Below are positions 52,596-61,223 of a DNA stretch of 64,000 nt, in pieces. The stretch's first letter is position 1. Each line of letters opens with the position of its first letter. The translations under genes and the position numbers were made by a program. The DNA is from Chryseobacterium geocarposphaerae (GTDB taxonomy: Bacteria; Bacteroidota; Bacteroidia; Flavobacteriales; Weeksellaceae). Location: assembly GCF_002797535.1 (NCBI RefSeq), contig NZ_PGFD01000001.1, positions 62,001 to 126,000 of the forward strand, in the 5' to 3' direction. Under the pieces are notes generated by a model that was not told the origin of the DNA, searched no databases, and saw nothing but the letters and a program-made list of their open reading frames with translations.

Positions 52596-54386
52596 ATGTC
52601 AAAAGAGACAAATTCAGCAGAGGTTTTATTAAACCAAAACGTAGCACCAGAACAATTTGATTGGGATTCTTTCGAATCAGGTCTTGATGCAGATGCGAGA
52701 AAAGAAAAAAGCGATTTAGAAGAAATCTACAACGGATCTTTGAACAACCTAGACGATAATGACGTTTTAGTTGGAAAAGTTGTAAGATTAACTGACAAAG
52801 AAGCTATCGTAGACATCAACTTCAAATCTGAAGGTGTTATTTCTCTTAACGAATTCCGTTACAACCAAGGCCTAAAAGTAGGTGATGAGGTTGAAGTAAT
52901 GGTTGACAGAAGAGAAGACAAAACAGGTCAGTTACAGTTATCTCACAGAAAAGCTAGAACGCTTAAAGCTTGGGATAAAGTAAATGAACTTCACGAAACT
53001 GGAGAAATCGTAAACGGTTTTGTGAAATCTAGAACTAAAGGAGGTATGATCGTTGACGTACACGGAATCGAAGCATTCTTACCTGGTTCTCAAATTGACG
53101 TTAAGCCAATTAAAGATTACGATCAGTTCGTAGGTAAAACTATGGAGTTCAAAGTTGTGAAAATCAACCCTGAGTTCAAAAACGTAGTTGTATCTCACAA
53201 AGCATTGATCGAAGCAGATATCGAAGGTCAGAAAAAAGAAATCATCGCTCAGTTAGAAAAAGGACAAGTTCTTGAGGGTACTGTTAAGAATATTACTTCT
53301 TACGGTGTGTTTATCGACCTTGGAGGTGTTGATGGATTGATCCACATTACAGACCTTTCTTGGTCTAGAGTGAACCACCCATCTGAAATCCTTGAGGACG
53401 GACAGACTGTAAAAGTTGTTATCCTTGACTTTGATGATGAGAAAACAAGAATCCAATTGGGTATGAAGCAATTAGAAGCTCACCCTTGGGATGCTCTTTC
53501 TGCTGACTTGAAAGTAGGTGACAAAGTAAAAGGAAAAGTAGTCGTTCTTGCTGACTATGGTGCATTCGTAGAAATCGCTCCAGGTGTAGAAGGATTGATC
53601 CACGTTTCTGAAATGTCTTGGTCAACTCACTTGAGATCTGCAGGTGACTTTGTAAAAGTAGGTGACGAAGTGGAAGCTGAAGTACTTACTTTAGACAGAG
53701 ACGAAAGAAAAATTTCTCTTGGTATCAAGCAATTGTCTAAAGATCCATGGGAAAACATTGAAGCTAAGTATCCTGTAGGATCTAAGCATGTAGGAACTGT
53801 AAGAAACTTCACTAACTTTGGGGTATTCGTAGAGTTAGAAGAAGGTATCGACGGATTAATCTACATCTCTGATCTTTCTTGGACTAAGAAAATCAAGCAC
53901 CCATCTGAGTTCTGTGCAGTAGGTGATAAATTAGATGTTGTAGTTCTTGAATTAGACATCCAGGCTAGAAGATTATCTCTAGGTCACAAGCAATTGACTG
54001 AAAACCCATGGGATGCATTCGAAACGAAGTATGCTGAAGGAACTATCCACGCTGGTAAAGCGGTAGAAGTTCATGATAAAGGTGCTTCTGTACAATTCGA
54101 AGATGCTGAGGTTGAAGCATTCTGCCCATCAAGATTATTAGAGAAAGAAGATGGATCTAAAATCAAGAAAGGTGAAGAGGCTCAATTTAAAGTAATCGAA
54201 TTCAACAAAGAATTCAAGAGAGTAGTAGTTTCTCATACAGGTATCTTCAGAGATGAAGAGAAGAAAAATGTAAAAGAATCTGCTTCTAGAAATGTGACTT
54301 CTTCTTCAAACAATGAGGAAAGATCGACTCTTGGAGATATTGATGCTTTAGCAGAATTGAAAAGAAAAATGGAAGAAGGTAAATAA
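52596..54386 (+). CDS. rpsA: 30S ribosomal protein S1
   Basis: A 596-residue protein with six S1 RNA-binding domains at about 50-120, 133-200, 222-290, 306-375, 393-460 and 480-545. The central ones are the most regular (VEGTV..ITSYGVFIDLGGVDGLIHITDLSW pattern). S1 binds mRNA on the 30S platform and helps unwind it, which matters in Bacteroidota where Shine-Dalgarno pairing is weak. Codon use is strongly biased, as expected for an abundant ribosomal protein. The C-terminal tail is charged and low complexity (SSNNEERSTLGD...KRKMEEGK). Confidence 0.96.
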   Translation: MSKETNSAEVLLNQNVAPEQFDWDSFESGLDADARKEKSDLEEIYNGSLNNLDDNDVLVGKVVRLTDKEAIVDINFKSEGVISLNEFRYNQGLKVGDEVEVMVDRREDKTGQLQLSHRKARTLKAWDKVNELHETGEIVNGFVKSRTKGGMIVDVHGIEAFLPGSQIDVKPIKDYDQFVGKTMEFKVVKINPEFKNVVVSHKALIEADIEGQKKEIIAQLEKGQVLEGTVKNITSYGVFIDLGGVDGLIHITDLSWSRVNHPSEILEDGQTVKVVILDFDDEKTRIQLGMKQLEAHPWDALSADLKVGDKVKGKVVVLADYGAFVEIAPGVEGLIHVSEMSWSTHLRSAGDFVKVGDEVEAEVLTLDRDERKISLGIKQLSKDPWENIEAKYPVGSKHVGTVRNFTNFGVFVELEEGIDGLIYISDLSWTKKIKHPSEFCAVGDKLDVVVLELDIQARRLSLGHKQLTENPWDAFETKYAEGTIHAGKAVEVHDKGASVQFEDAEVEAFCPSRLLEKEDGSKIKKGEEAQFKVIEFNKEFKRVVVSHTGIFRDEEKKNVKESASRNVTSSSNNEERSTLGDIDALAELKRKMEEGK

Positions 54387-54410
54387 TCTTCATAACATTT
54401 AAAATATTAA

Positions 54411-54436
54411 GCCACTCATTTGAGTGGTTTTTTTTG
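54411..54436 (+). terminator. Terminator of rpsA
   Basis: CCACTCA and TGAGTGG pair around a small loop and are followed by T8. Confidence 0.85.
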
Positions 54437-54605
54437 TTTTTAGTCCCGAAATCGAGGATCTATAGGATTTGTAGATCTGTTATAAATTCACTTTTTAGAG
54501 AGTATTAGTGAAATGGAAAAAATAACCTTATAATTTTATCTTATTTTTAAATAAAATTAAATTATATTATGAATTATTATTATATTAGCGCCTTTATTAG
54601 TTGAA

Positions 54606-57203
54606 ATGAAAAAAATAATTCTACCTGCTTTAGTTGCTGTGTTATCGGCAATACCTTCCTCTTTATTTTCGCAAGATAATGAAAAGCTGATTAAAGACTA
54701 TATTTCTCAAAATAAACTAAGAGAATATAAAAAGTCAGATCTTACCAACTTTATTGTTGATAATGTAGATACTTCAAAGTCCTTAAATGGAAGTGTTGTG
54801 AAGTTTCAGCAAACTTATAATGGTTTTCCTGTATATAATGCAGAAGGTACAGCCCTCATAAGAGATAATAAAATAATTTATTATACAGATACCTTTTTAA
54901 AGGATTACAGTTCTTCGGTTGCAAATAATATTAGTATTAGCAAAACTACTGCTCTTCAGAAAATTTCAGAAAATCTTCAAAAACAAAAGATTGCAGCTTA
55001 TCCAATTTTAGGTTTTTTTGATATAGAACCAGAAACAGGGTATGTTGCTAAACAGCGTTTAGTTTATGTAAAAGATGGTGATATTTTAAAATTGGCGTAC
55101 CAATTTTCTCTTCCTGAACCAGATGCATCAAATTATTGGGATATTCTTGTAGATGCAACTGACGGAAATATTATTAGCAAACTCGATTTAAATTTGTCAT
55201 GTAATTTCCATAATGATGCCTTTTCACATGATCTTACTAACTATCAAAGTGAATTTGTGGGGCCTTTAAATGGGAGCCAGCAAAAATTTTCGCTTTTAGT
55301 ACCTGATAATGCTTCATATAATATTTTTCCATTACAATTGGAAGCTCCAACATTTGGTCCGAGAGCTATTGTAAGTAATCCTTGGAATTTGACAGCTTCT
55401 CCTGATGGGTGGCATTATGATGGAACTACGCATTATACAATTACAAGAGGTAATAATGCATATGCATATGAGGATACTTTAGCATCAAACACTCCTGGGT
55501 TTTCTCCTGATGGAGGGACTTCTCGAAATTTTAATTATCCTTTCAATATTTATGGTGATTCTGTTACTAATCAAAGTGCAGCTATTACTAATTTATTTTA
55601 TATGAATAATAAAATGCATGATATTTTTTATGCATTTGGCTTTACACCGGCGGCAAGAAATTTCCAAAATACAAACTTTGGACTTGGTGGAGTTGGAAAT
55701 GATTATGTAAATGCTGAAGCACAAGATGGAGGGGGGACTAATAATGCAAACTTTGCATCTCCTGCAGATGGGAATAAGCCAAGGATGCAGATGTATCTTT
55801 GGTCAGCTACAACACCTAGATTATTTTTTTATAATGCACCGACTGTTGCTGTTCCTAGACAACCAGGTGCGGGGACTGCTCAATTTGGTAGTGCTTTAAC
55901 AGCAACAGGAGTTACTGGAAATATTCAGTTAGCATCGGCTACAGATGGTTGTACAGCTCTGCCTGTAGGATCTCTTACAGGTAAGATTGGTTTAGTGGAA
56001 AGAGGAACCTGCGCTTTTACTGTAAAAGTAAAAAATGTACAAAATGCAGGTGCTATTGCTGCAATTGTCTATAATGATGCAACAAATGGAGATACTCTTT
56101 TAACAATGTCTGGAAGTGATGCTACTATTACGATTCCATCAGTTTTTATCGGTAATACTGAAGGATCGTATATAAAAACTCATTTGTCAGCTAATACTAT
56201 AGTAAATGTAACTCTTAAAAATGATCCGTCTACAATAATTACTCCAGACGGAGATTTTGATAATGGAATTATTGCTCATGAATATGGACACGGAATTTCA
56301 AATAGATTAACAGGTACGGGTGCTGGATGCTTAAACTCATCTTCTGATAAAGAACAAATGGGCGAAGGTTGGTCGGACTTCTTTGCTTTAATGTTAACGA
56401 ACAAGACGGGAGATAATGCGTCTGTAGCAAGAGGAATAGGTACTTATGCAGTAGGGCAGTCTATTACAGGTGGAGGAATCAGGCCTGCGAAATATTCTCC
56501 AGATTTTACTGTTAATGATTTTACATATGGAGATACTAATGGAATGGAATATACATCAAATGGTGTTCTGGTTCCGGATGTACACTCTATTGGTTTTGTT
56601 TGGGCGACAATGCTTTGGGATCTTCATTGGCAATATGTTGCTAAATATGGATATGCTTCAGATGTAATGTCAGGAACAACAAATGGAAGCTCTAGGGTTT
56701 TGCAGCTTGTTACAGATGCATTAAAGCTTCAAATCTGTAATCCTACATTTATTGATGGTAGAGATGCAATATTAGCAGCTGAACTGGCTACGACAGGAGG
56801 TGCTGATAAATGTATGATTTGGAGAACTTTTGCCAAAAGAGGTTTAGGGGTGAATGCTTCTGCAGGATCGAAAACAAATATTAATGATCAGGTGGAAGAC
56901 TTCACAGTACCGACAGAATGTGTATTGGCAACTGAAGAAGTTAAATCTGTTAAGGCAAATACGATTTCAATTTATCCGAATCCGGCTAAAAATGAATTCT
57001 TTATTGACTTTCCAAGTAATACTCTTGGAAAAGTAAGTGTAGAAATTTACGATATGTCTGGTAAATTAGTTTCGTCAGAAGATAAAGTTTCACCGGAAGC
57101 TAAGAAATCGGTTTCAACAGATCGATTAACATCCGGAACGTATATTGTAAAAATAAAAGGCATTGGTATTGACGCTGCTTCAAAAGTTATTGTTAAAAAA
57201 TAA
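54606..57203 (+). CDS. T9SS-secreted M36 (fungalysin) metallopeptidase
   Basis: An 865-residue secreted zinc protease. The signal peptide is MKKIILPALVAVLSAIPSSLFSQ. An FTP-type propeptide lies at about 30-200 (FNG..V..Q...GFPVYNAEGTALI pattern), followed by the fungalysin core with NNKMHDIFYAFGFTPAARNF, an inserted PA domain at about 420-530 (GKIGLVERGTCAFTVKVKNVQNAGAIA) and the zinc motif HEYGH at 558-562. GEGWSDFFALML supplies the third ligand (Glu) region. The C-terminal 80 residues (SIYPNPAKNEFFIDF to IVKK) are a T9SS type A sorting domain. It probably degrades extracellular protein for nutrition. Transcribed alone. Confidence 0.95.
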   Translation: MKKIILPALVAVLSAIPSSLFSQDNEKLIKDYISQNKLREYKKSDLTNFIVDNVDTSKSLNGSVVKFQQTYNGFPVYNAEGTALIRDNKIIYYTDTFLKDYSSSVANNISISKTTALQKISENLQKQKIAAYPILGFFDIEPETGYVAKQRLVYVKDGDILKLAYQFSLPEPDASNYWDILVDATDGNIISKLDLNLSCNFHNDAFSHDLTNYQSEFVGPLNGSQQKFSLLVPDNASYNIFPLQLEAPTFGPRAIVSNPWNLTASPDGWHYDGTTHYTITRGNNAYAYEDTLASNTPGFSPDGGTSRNFNYPFNIYGDSVTNQSAAITNLFYMNNKMHDIFYAFGFTPAARNFQNTNFGLGGVGNDYVNAEAQDGGGTNNANFASPADGNKPRMQMYLWSATTPRLFFYNAPTVAVPRQPGAGTAQFGSALTATGVTGNIQLASATDGCTALPVGSLTGKIGLVERGTCAFTVKVKNVQNAGAIAAIVYNDATNGDTLLTMSGSDATITIPSVFIGNTEGSYIKTHLSANTIVNVTLKNDPSTIITPDGDFDNGIIAHEYGHGISNRLTGTGAGCLNSSSDKEQMGEGWSDFFALMLTNKTGDNASVARGIGTYAVGQSITGGGIRPAKYSPDFTVNDFTYGDTNGMEYTSNGVLVPDVHSIGFVWATMLWDLHWQYVAKYGYASDVMSGTTNGSSRVLQLVTDALKLQICNPTFIDGRDAILAAELATTGGADKCMIWRTFAKRGLGVNASAGSKTNINDQVEDFTVPTECVLATEEVKSVKANTISIYPNPAKNEFFIDFPSNTLGKVSVEIYDMSGKLVSSEDKVSPEAKKSVSTDRLTSGTYIVKIKGIGIDAASKVIVKK

Positions 57204-57229
57204 TAGTTAATTCTATAGCTTAATATAAT

Positions 57230-57263
57230 AAAATCGCCGCGAGCTTTGCTCGCGGCGATTTTA
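57230..57263 (+). terminator. Strong GC-rich terminator of the M36 gene
   Basis: AAAATCGCCGCGAG and CTCGCGGCGATTTT pair perfectly around CTTTG. It is unusually GC-rich for this AT-rich region. Confidence 0.88.
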
Positions 57264-57309
57264 TTTATCTATAATGGTTTTATCAGCGAAAATTTTAATT
57301 ATTATACCT

Positions 57310-57317
57310 TACCTTTG
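57310..57317 (+). promoter_or_regulatory. -7 box of the EamA transporter gene
   Basis: TACCTTTG matches TAnnTTTG, 22 nt before the ATG at 57340. Confidence 0.5.
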
Positions 57318-57339
57318 CAGGCTGTTCAAAAAATGAATT

Positions 57340-58317
57340 ATGAAGAAGAAAAATATTTTTAAAGGAGTTTTATTTGTAGGAATCGGAGCAAGTATATATG
57401 GTATGTTGGCTACATTTGTAAAACTTGCTTATCAGGACGGGTATACAACATCTGAAGTTACCACCTCTCAGTTTGTATTAGGGTTAGTTGGACTTTTAAT
57501 TTTAAACCTTATTCAAACTGCAACTTCTAAAAAAGACTTATCAACTCCAAGTTCTAAAGAGGTAAGAAATCTAATGTTAGCAGGAACTTCATTGGGCTGT
57601 ACAAGTCTATTTTATTATATCTCTGTTCAGTATATCAATGTTTCGGTAGCTATTGTTCTATTGATGCAGTCTGTATGGTTCAGTGTGGTGGTTGAAAGTT
57701 TTATGACCAAAAAACTACCTAATACCAGAAAGATAATATCTGTAATTATTGTTTTGCTGGGAACTGTTTTAGCGACCAATTTAGTTAACTCGAAAATTGA
57801 GCTTGACTGGAAAGGTGTTTTCTGGGGATTAATGGCAGCAGCTTCCTATACGCTGACCATGTTTACATCCAACACGCTGGCTACACATCTTCCGGTTTTC
57901 AGAAAGAGTTTTATTATGCTTTGTGGTGGGTCTATAGTAATTTTTGCATTTTTGTTTTTTGCTCAGATCGGACCTTTATATATAGATGGACTGAAGTCGG
58001 TTTATTTAAACTTTACAGAAAATACAGAACATATTCGTGCTTTTGATTACTCCATTCTTTGGAAATATGGTTTGGTCCTGTCATTATTTGGTACTATTAT
58101 TCCTCCTGTTTTATTTAATATAGGTTTTCCGAATGCTGGTTTGGGATTAGGAAGTATTGTTTCATCTTTAGAGCTTCCTGTTTCCGTGACGATGGCTTTT
58201 GTTTTATTGGGAGAAGAAGTGGTTTTCATTCAATGGATTGGAATTGCATTGATTCTTTTTGCTATTGTTCTAATGAATTTACCGCCCAGAAGGAGTATGA
58301 TACCAGAATTATCTTAA
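57340..58317 (+). CDS. EamA/DMT-family transporter
   Basis: A 325-residue inner-membrane protein with about ten helices arranged as two EamA repeats. The first repeat starts at FVGIGASIYGMLATFVKLAY. The end of the first repeat reads NVSVAIVLLMQSVWFSVVVE and the second repeat begins at WGLMAAASYTLTMFTSN. LELPVSVTMAFVLLGEEVVFIQWIGIALI near the end is typical of the family. Substrates range widely (amino acids, nucleotides, metabolites), and none can be assigned here. Monocistronic by its own promoter and terminator. Confidence 0.9.
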   Translation: MKKKNIFKGVLFVGIGASIYGMLATFVKLAYQDGYTTSEVTTSQFVLGLVGLLILNLIQTATSKKDLSTPSSKEVRNLMLAGTSLGCTSLFYYISVQYINVSVAIVLLMQSVWFSVVVESFMTKKLPNTRKIISVIIVLLGTVLATNLVNSKIELDWKGVFWGLMAAASYTLTMFTSNTLATHLPVFRKSFIMLCGGSIVIFAFLFFAQIGPLYIDGLKSVYLNFTENTEHIRAFDYSILWKYGLVLSLFGTIIPPVLFNIGFPNAGLGLGSIVSSLELPVSVTMAFVLLGEEVVFIQWIGIALILFAIVLMNLPPRRSMIPELS

Positions 58318-58340
58318 AAAAATTATAATTAATACATTAC

Positions 58341-58368
58341 AAACCGTTTCTTTGGGAACGGTTTTTTA
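58341..58368 (+). terminator. Terminator of the EamA transporter gene
   Basis: AAACCGTT and AACGGTTT pair around TCTTTGGG and are followed by T. Confidence 0.8.
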
Positions 58369-58392
58369 ATTTTAATGTTTAAAATGATTTGT

Positions 58393-59388
58393 ATGAAGAA
58401 ATTTAAGAATATTAGTGCTGCTTTAATGTTGTCGATTGCTTCAAATTTTGCTTTTTCTCAGGTCAAACCTTTGGATGTGGAACTTACAGACTACAAATAT
58501 CCTTATGAAGTGCATTTTCTTAATTTTAAATCTCAGAATAACGATTTGAAAATGGCTTATATGGATGTACAGCCAAAAACATCAAACGGAAAAACAATTT
58601 TGCTTCTTCATGGCAAAAATTTTAACGGAGCGTATTGGGGAAGAACAGCAAAAGATCTTTCCGAAAAAGGTTTTAGGGTGATCATTCCGGATCAGATCGG
58701 ATTTGGAAAATCTTCAAAACCGCAAAGCTACCAGTTTTCATTTTCTCAATTGGCAGATAATACAAAAGCTATTTTGGATGAATTAAAAATTGATAAAGCT
58801 GTTGTTTTAGGACATTCAATGGGAGGGATGGTAGCAACAAGATTTACTTTGTTATACCCAGAAAGAGTCCAGAAGCTAATCCTGGAAAACCCAATAGGAT
58901 TGGAAGATTATAAAACTTTTGCAGCCTATCAGACAATAGATCAGGCATACCAGTCAGAACTTAAAAATACGGCTGAAACCTATAAAAATTATCAGCTGAA
59001 ATTCTATTATGATAATAAATGGAAAGCAGAATATCAACCATGGCTGGATTTAATTGCAGGTTGGACGTTACATCCTGATTATCCAAAAGTAGCCTGGGAT
59101 GCAGCTTTAACTTCAGATATGATTTACAATCAGCCGGTTTGCTATGAGTTTAAAAATGTCAAAGTTCCAACCTTATTAATTATCGGAACAAGAGACAGAA
59201 CAGCCATAGGGAAAGACAGAGCTCCGAAAGAATTACAATCAAAAATGGGCCAGTATCAGGAATTAGGAAAGAAAACCCAGCAGCAGATCGAGGGTTCAAA
59301 ATTGGTTGAAATTGAAAATGTAGGTCATCTTCCGCATATAGAAGTCTATGACAAATTCTGGAACGCTTTGTATGAGTTTATTAGATAG
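58393..59388 (+). CDS. Exported alpha/beta hydrolase
   Basis: A 331-residue alpha/beta-hydrolase with a signal peptide (MKKFKNISAALMLSIASNFAFSQ). The ATG at 58393 gives a clean signal; earlier in-frame ATGs at 58375 and 58384 only add hydrophobic clutter. The oxyanion strand LLLHGKNFNGAYWG is followed by the nucleophile elbow GHSMGG (S142) and the catalytic His in NVGHLPHIE (H312). GTRDRTAIG near 263 probably holds the Asp. The lid region (YKNYQLKFYYDNKWKAEYQPW) is typical of haloalkane dehalogenase/epoxide-hydrolase-like or ester hydrolases. The substrate is unknown. Confidence 0.88.
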   Translation: MKKFKNISAALMLSIASNFAFSQVKPLDVELTDYKYPYEVHFLNFKSQNNDLKMAYMDVQPKTSNGKTILLLHGKNFNGAYWGRTAKDLSEKGFRVIIPDQIGFGKSSKPQSYQFSFSQLADNTKAILDELKIDKAVVLGHSMGGMVATRFTLLYPERVQKLILENPIGLEDYKTFAAYQTIDQAYQSELKNTAETYKNYQLKFYYDNKWKAEYQPWLDLIAGWTLHPDYPKVAWDAALTSDMIYNQPVCYEFKNVKVPTLLIIGTRDRTAIGKDRAPKELQSKMGQYQELGKKTQQQIEGSKLVEIENVGHLPHIEVYDKFWNALYEFIR

Positions 59389-59470
59389 GAAGTTTAAAGC
59401 TGAGAGTGTTGGAAATGAAAATAATAATTTACAGAAAATAACCATTATAATTTAGATATTCTCAAGATTT

Positions 59471-59525
59471 CCCTCCTCAGGAGGGGTATCAAAAATTTCA
59501 AAGAAATTTTTGACGGGGTGGTTAA
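59471..59525. repeat. Intergenic double-hairpin repeat
   Basis: CCCTCC.TCA.GGAGGG (59471-59485) is followed by AAAAATTTC.AAA.GAAATTTTT (59491-59511), two perfect short hairpins in a row, then GACGGGGTGGTTAAA. I recall this arrangement recurring between genes in Chryseobacterium and related genomes, but could not search. Confidence 0.6.
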
Positions 59526-59561
59526 AAACGAGATATTTAAAATCAAATTGTCCTCTAAAAT

Positions 59562-59596
59562 AAAAAGAGGCTTTCTAGAATAGAAAGCCTCTTTTT
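59562..59596. terminator. Bidirectional terminator downstream of rplS
   Basis: A perfect 16-bp stem AAAAAGAGGCTTTCTA / TAGAAAGCCTCTTTTT with a 3-nt loop. It can stop both rplS and any read-through from the hydrolase gene. Confidence 0.92.
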
Positions 59597-59615
59597 GTAT
59601 GTATTGTTGTCTGAA

Positions 59616-59969
59616 TTATTTCTTGTAAGGAACGTCTTTAATTCTAGCTTTTTTACCTCTAAGGTCTCTGAAGTAATAAATTCTAGATCTTCTAACTTTA
59701 CCTCTTCTATCCACTTCAATTTTTTGTAAAGCTGGCATGTTGATTGGGAATACTCTCTCAACACCTACATCTCCACTCATTTTTCTGATCGTGAAAGTTT
59801 TTGTAGAACCAGTACCTCTTAATTGAATAACTGTTCCTTTGAAGAACTGAGTTCTTGTCTTCTGTCCTTCTTTAATTTCGTAATACACAGTAATTGTATC
59901 ACCTGCTTTGAATTCAGGGAATTCTTTTTTCGCAATGTACTTATCTTGTACGTACTTTAATAAATCCAT
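59616..59969 (-). CDS. rplS: 50S ribosomal protein L19
   Basis: A 117-residue ribosomal protein at the 30S-50S interface. The GDTITVYYEIKEGQKTRTQ, FKGTVIQLRGTGSTKTFTIRK and VERVFPINMPALQKIEVDRRGKVRRSRIYYFRDLRGKKARI runs are canonical, and the length is full. It is transcribed alone from a consensus promoter with a leader of about 60 nt, instead of from the common trmD-rplS operon. Confidence 0.97.
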   Translation of the reverse strand: MDLLKYVQDKYIAKKEFPEFKAGDTITVYYEIKEGQKTRTQFFKGTVIQLRGTGSTKTFTIRKMSGDVGVERVFPINMPALQKIEVDRRGKVRRSRIYYFRDLRGKKARIKDVPYKK

Positions 59970-60037
59970 TATTAATAAATAAAATGTTAAAGCTAAGCAA
60001 CTTACACGGTTATCGTCAGAGGTTGAATAACAGGATG

Positions 60038-60068
60038 CAAAAATATAACTTTTTTATATAAAAACCAA
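60038..60068 (-). promoter_or_regulatory. rplS promoter: TTG-N20-TATTTTTG
   Basis: On the minus strand TTG at 60068-60066, 20 nt, TATTTTTG at 60045-60038. The start should be near 60031, giving a leader of about 60 nt. In the leader, GTTAT (near 60025) and ATAAC (near 60010) could pair weakly. The remaining DNA to 60259 has no gene; TAAATTTA at 60227-60234 may be the -7 box of scoA. Confidence 0.65.
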
Positions 60069-60259
60069 TACCTTGCATAATATTTTTATGAAATTTAGAC
60101 ATGAGAAATAGAATAGAAATTTAAAACAATACTGCAACTTAATTTATCTTAATTCCTTAATGGTTCTAATAAAAGTCTTAAATATTGCTTTATATGAACT
60201 TGTTTTCACGGTTTCACAAAAATGTTTAAATTTAGAACTGAAAATCTAATACTATAATA

Positions 60260-60961
60260 ATGATAGATAAAAGAGTAAAAAATGCAAAAGAAGCGATTCA
60301 AGGAATTCAGGATGGAATGACGCTGATGTTGGGTGGGTTTGGTCTTTGCGGAATTCCTGAAAATTCAATTAATGCATTGGTAGATAGTAACGTAAAGGAT
60401 CTTACCTGTATTTCAAACAACGCTGGTGTTGATGATTTCGGGTTAGGATTATTGCTTCATAAAAGACAGATCAAGAAGATGATTTCATCTTATGTAGGGG
60501 AAAATGCAGAATTTGAAAGACAGATGCTTTCCGGAGAATTAGAGGTAGAATTGACTCCTCAGGGAACTTTGGCGGAAAAATGCAGAGCAGCTCAGGCTGG
60601 AATTCCGGCTTTTTACACACCTGCAGGTTACGGAACTGAAGTGGCTGAAGGAAAAGAAGTAAAAGAGTTCAAAGGAAAACCACATATTTTAGAACATGCT
60701 TACGAAGCTGATTTTTCAATTGTAAAAGCCTGGAAAGGGGATCATGCTGGAAATTTGATTTTCAAAGGTTCAGCGAGAAACTTTAACCATCCGATGGCCG
60801 GAGCGGGGAAAATTACGATTGCAGAAGTGGAAGAGCTGGTAGAGCCGGGAGAATTGGATCCGAATCAGGTTCACATTCCTGGAATCATGATCCAGAGAAT
60901 TTTCCAGGGTGAAAAGTTTGAAAAAAGAATTGAACAGAGAACAGTAAGAAAAAGAAATTAA
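60260..60961 (+). CDS. scoA: 3-oxoacid CoA-transferase subunit A
   Basis: A 233-residue alpha subunit of succinyl-CoA:3-ketoacid CoA-transferase, which activates acetoacetate using succinyl-Co[22 protein letters not shown] is the CoA-transferase glycine motif. [28 protein letters not shown] and the oxyanion-side [13 protein letters not shown] are conserved, and the C-terminus [25 protein letters not shown] fits family 1. The beta subunit gene lies 2.2 kb away at 63146, separated by an ABC exporter gene on the other strand and a mobile-like repeat. Normally the two are adjacent. Confidence 0.93.
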   Translation: MIDKRVKNAKEAIQGIQDGMTLMLGGFGLCGIPENSINALVDSNVKDLTCISNNAGVDDFGLGLLLHKRQIKKMISSYVGENAEFERQMLSGELEVELTPQGTLAEKCRAAQAGIPAFYTPAGYGTEVAEGKEVKEFKGKPHILEHAYEADFSIVKAWKGDHAGNLIFKGSARNFNHPMAGAGKITIAEVEELVEPGELDPNQVHIPGIMIQRIFQGEKFEKRIEQRTVRKRN

Positions 60962-60991
60962 TATTTTAGCCTACAGTTTCTAAAAATAAAA

Positions 60992-61024
60992 TACCCCGAA
61001 GTAAAATTTTCGGGGTAATTTTTT
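60992..61024 (+). terminator. Terminator of scoA
   Basis: TACCCCGAA and TTCGGGGTA form a stem with an AT-rich loop, followed by T6. It shows that scoA is transcribed separately from scoB. Confidence 0.88.
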
Positions 61025-61037
61025 ATTGATATATTAT

Positions 61038-61205
61038 TGTCATTCCGAATATAAACTGAAGGTTTACGAACGAAGTTCAGAAGTGAATGATGAATCTCTT
61101 AATATTCTTAATCTCTAAATGGATCTTAATGTTTCAAATTTAACCATTAAGTTTTAGCTTAAGGTATTAAGATCATTAAGAGATTCTTCCTTTATCAGAA
61201 TGACA
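61038..61205. repeat. Short interspersed element with TGTCATTCTGA-like ends (copy 2)
   Basis: A 168-bp version of the element at 21509-21606: TGTCATTCCGA at 61038-61048, TCAGAATGACA at 61195-61205 and a shared interior (GGTTTACGAACGAAGTTCAG). About 70 extra AT-rich bases, with TTAATCTCTAAATGG and AAGGTATTAAG segments, explain the greater length. It sits directly between the scoA terminator and the end of the ABC exporter gene. Confidence 0.8.
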
Positions 61206-61223
61206 ATACAAAATATTAATGAT

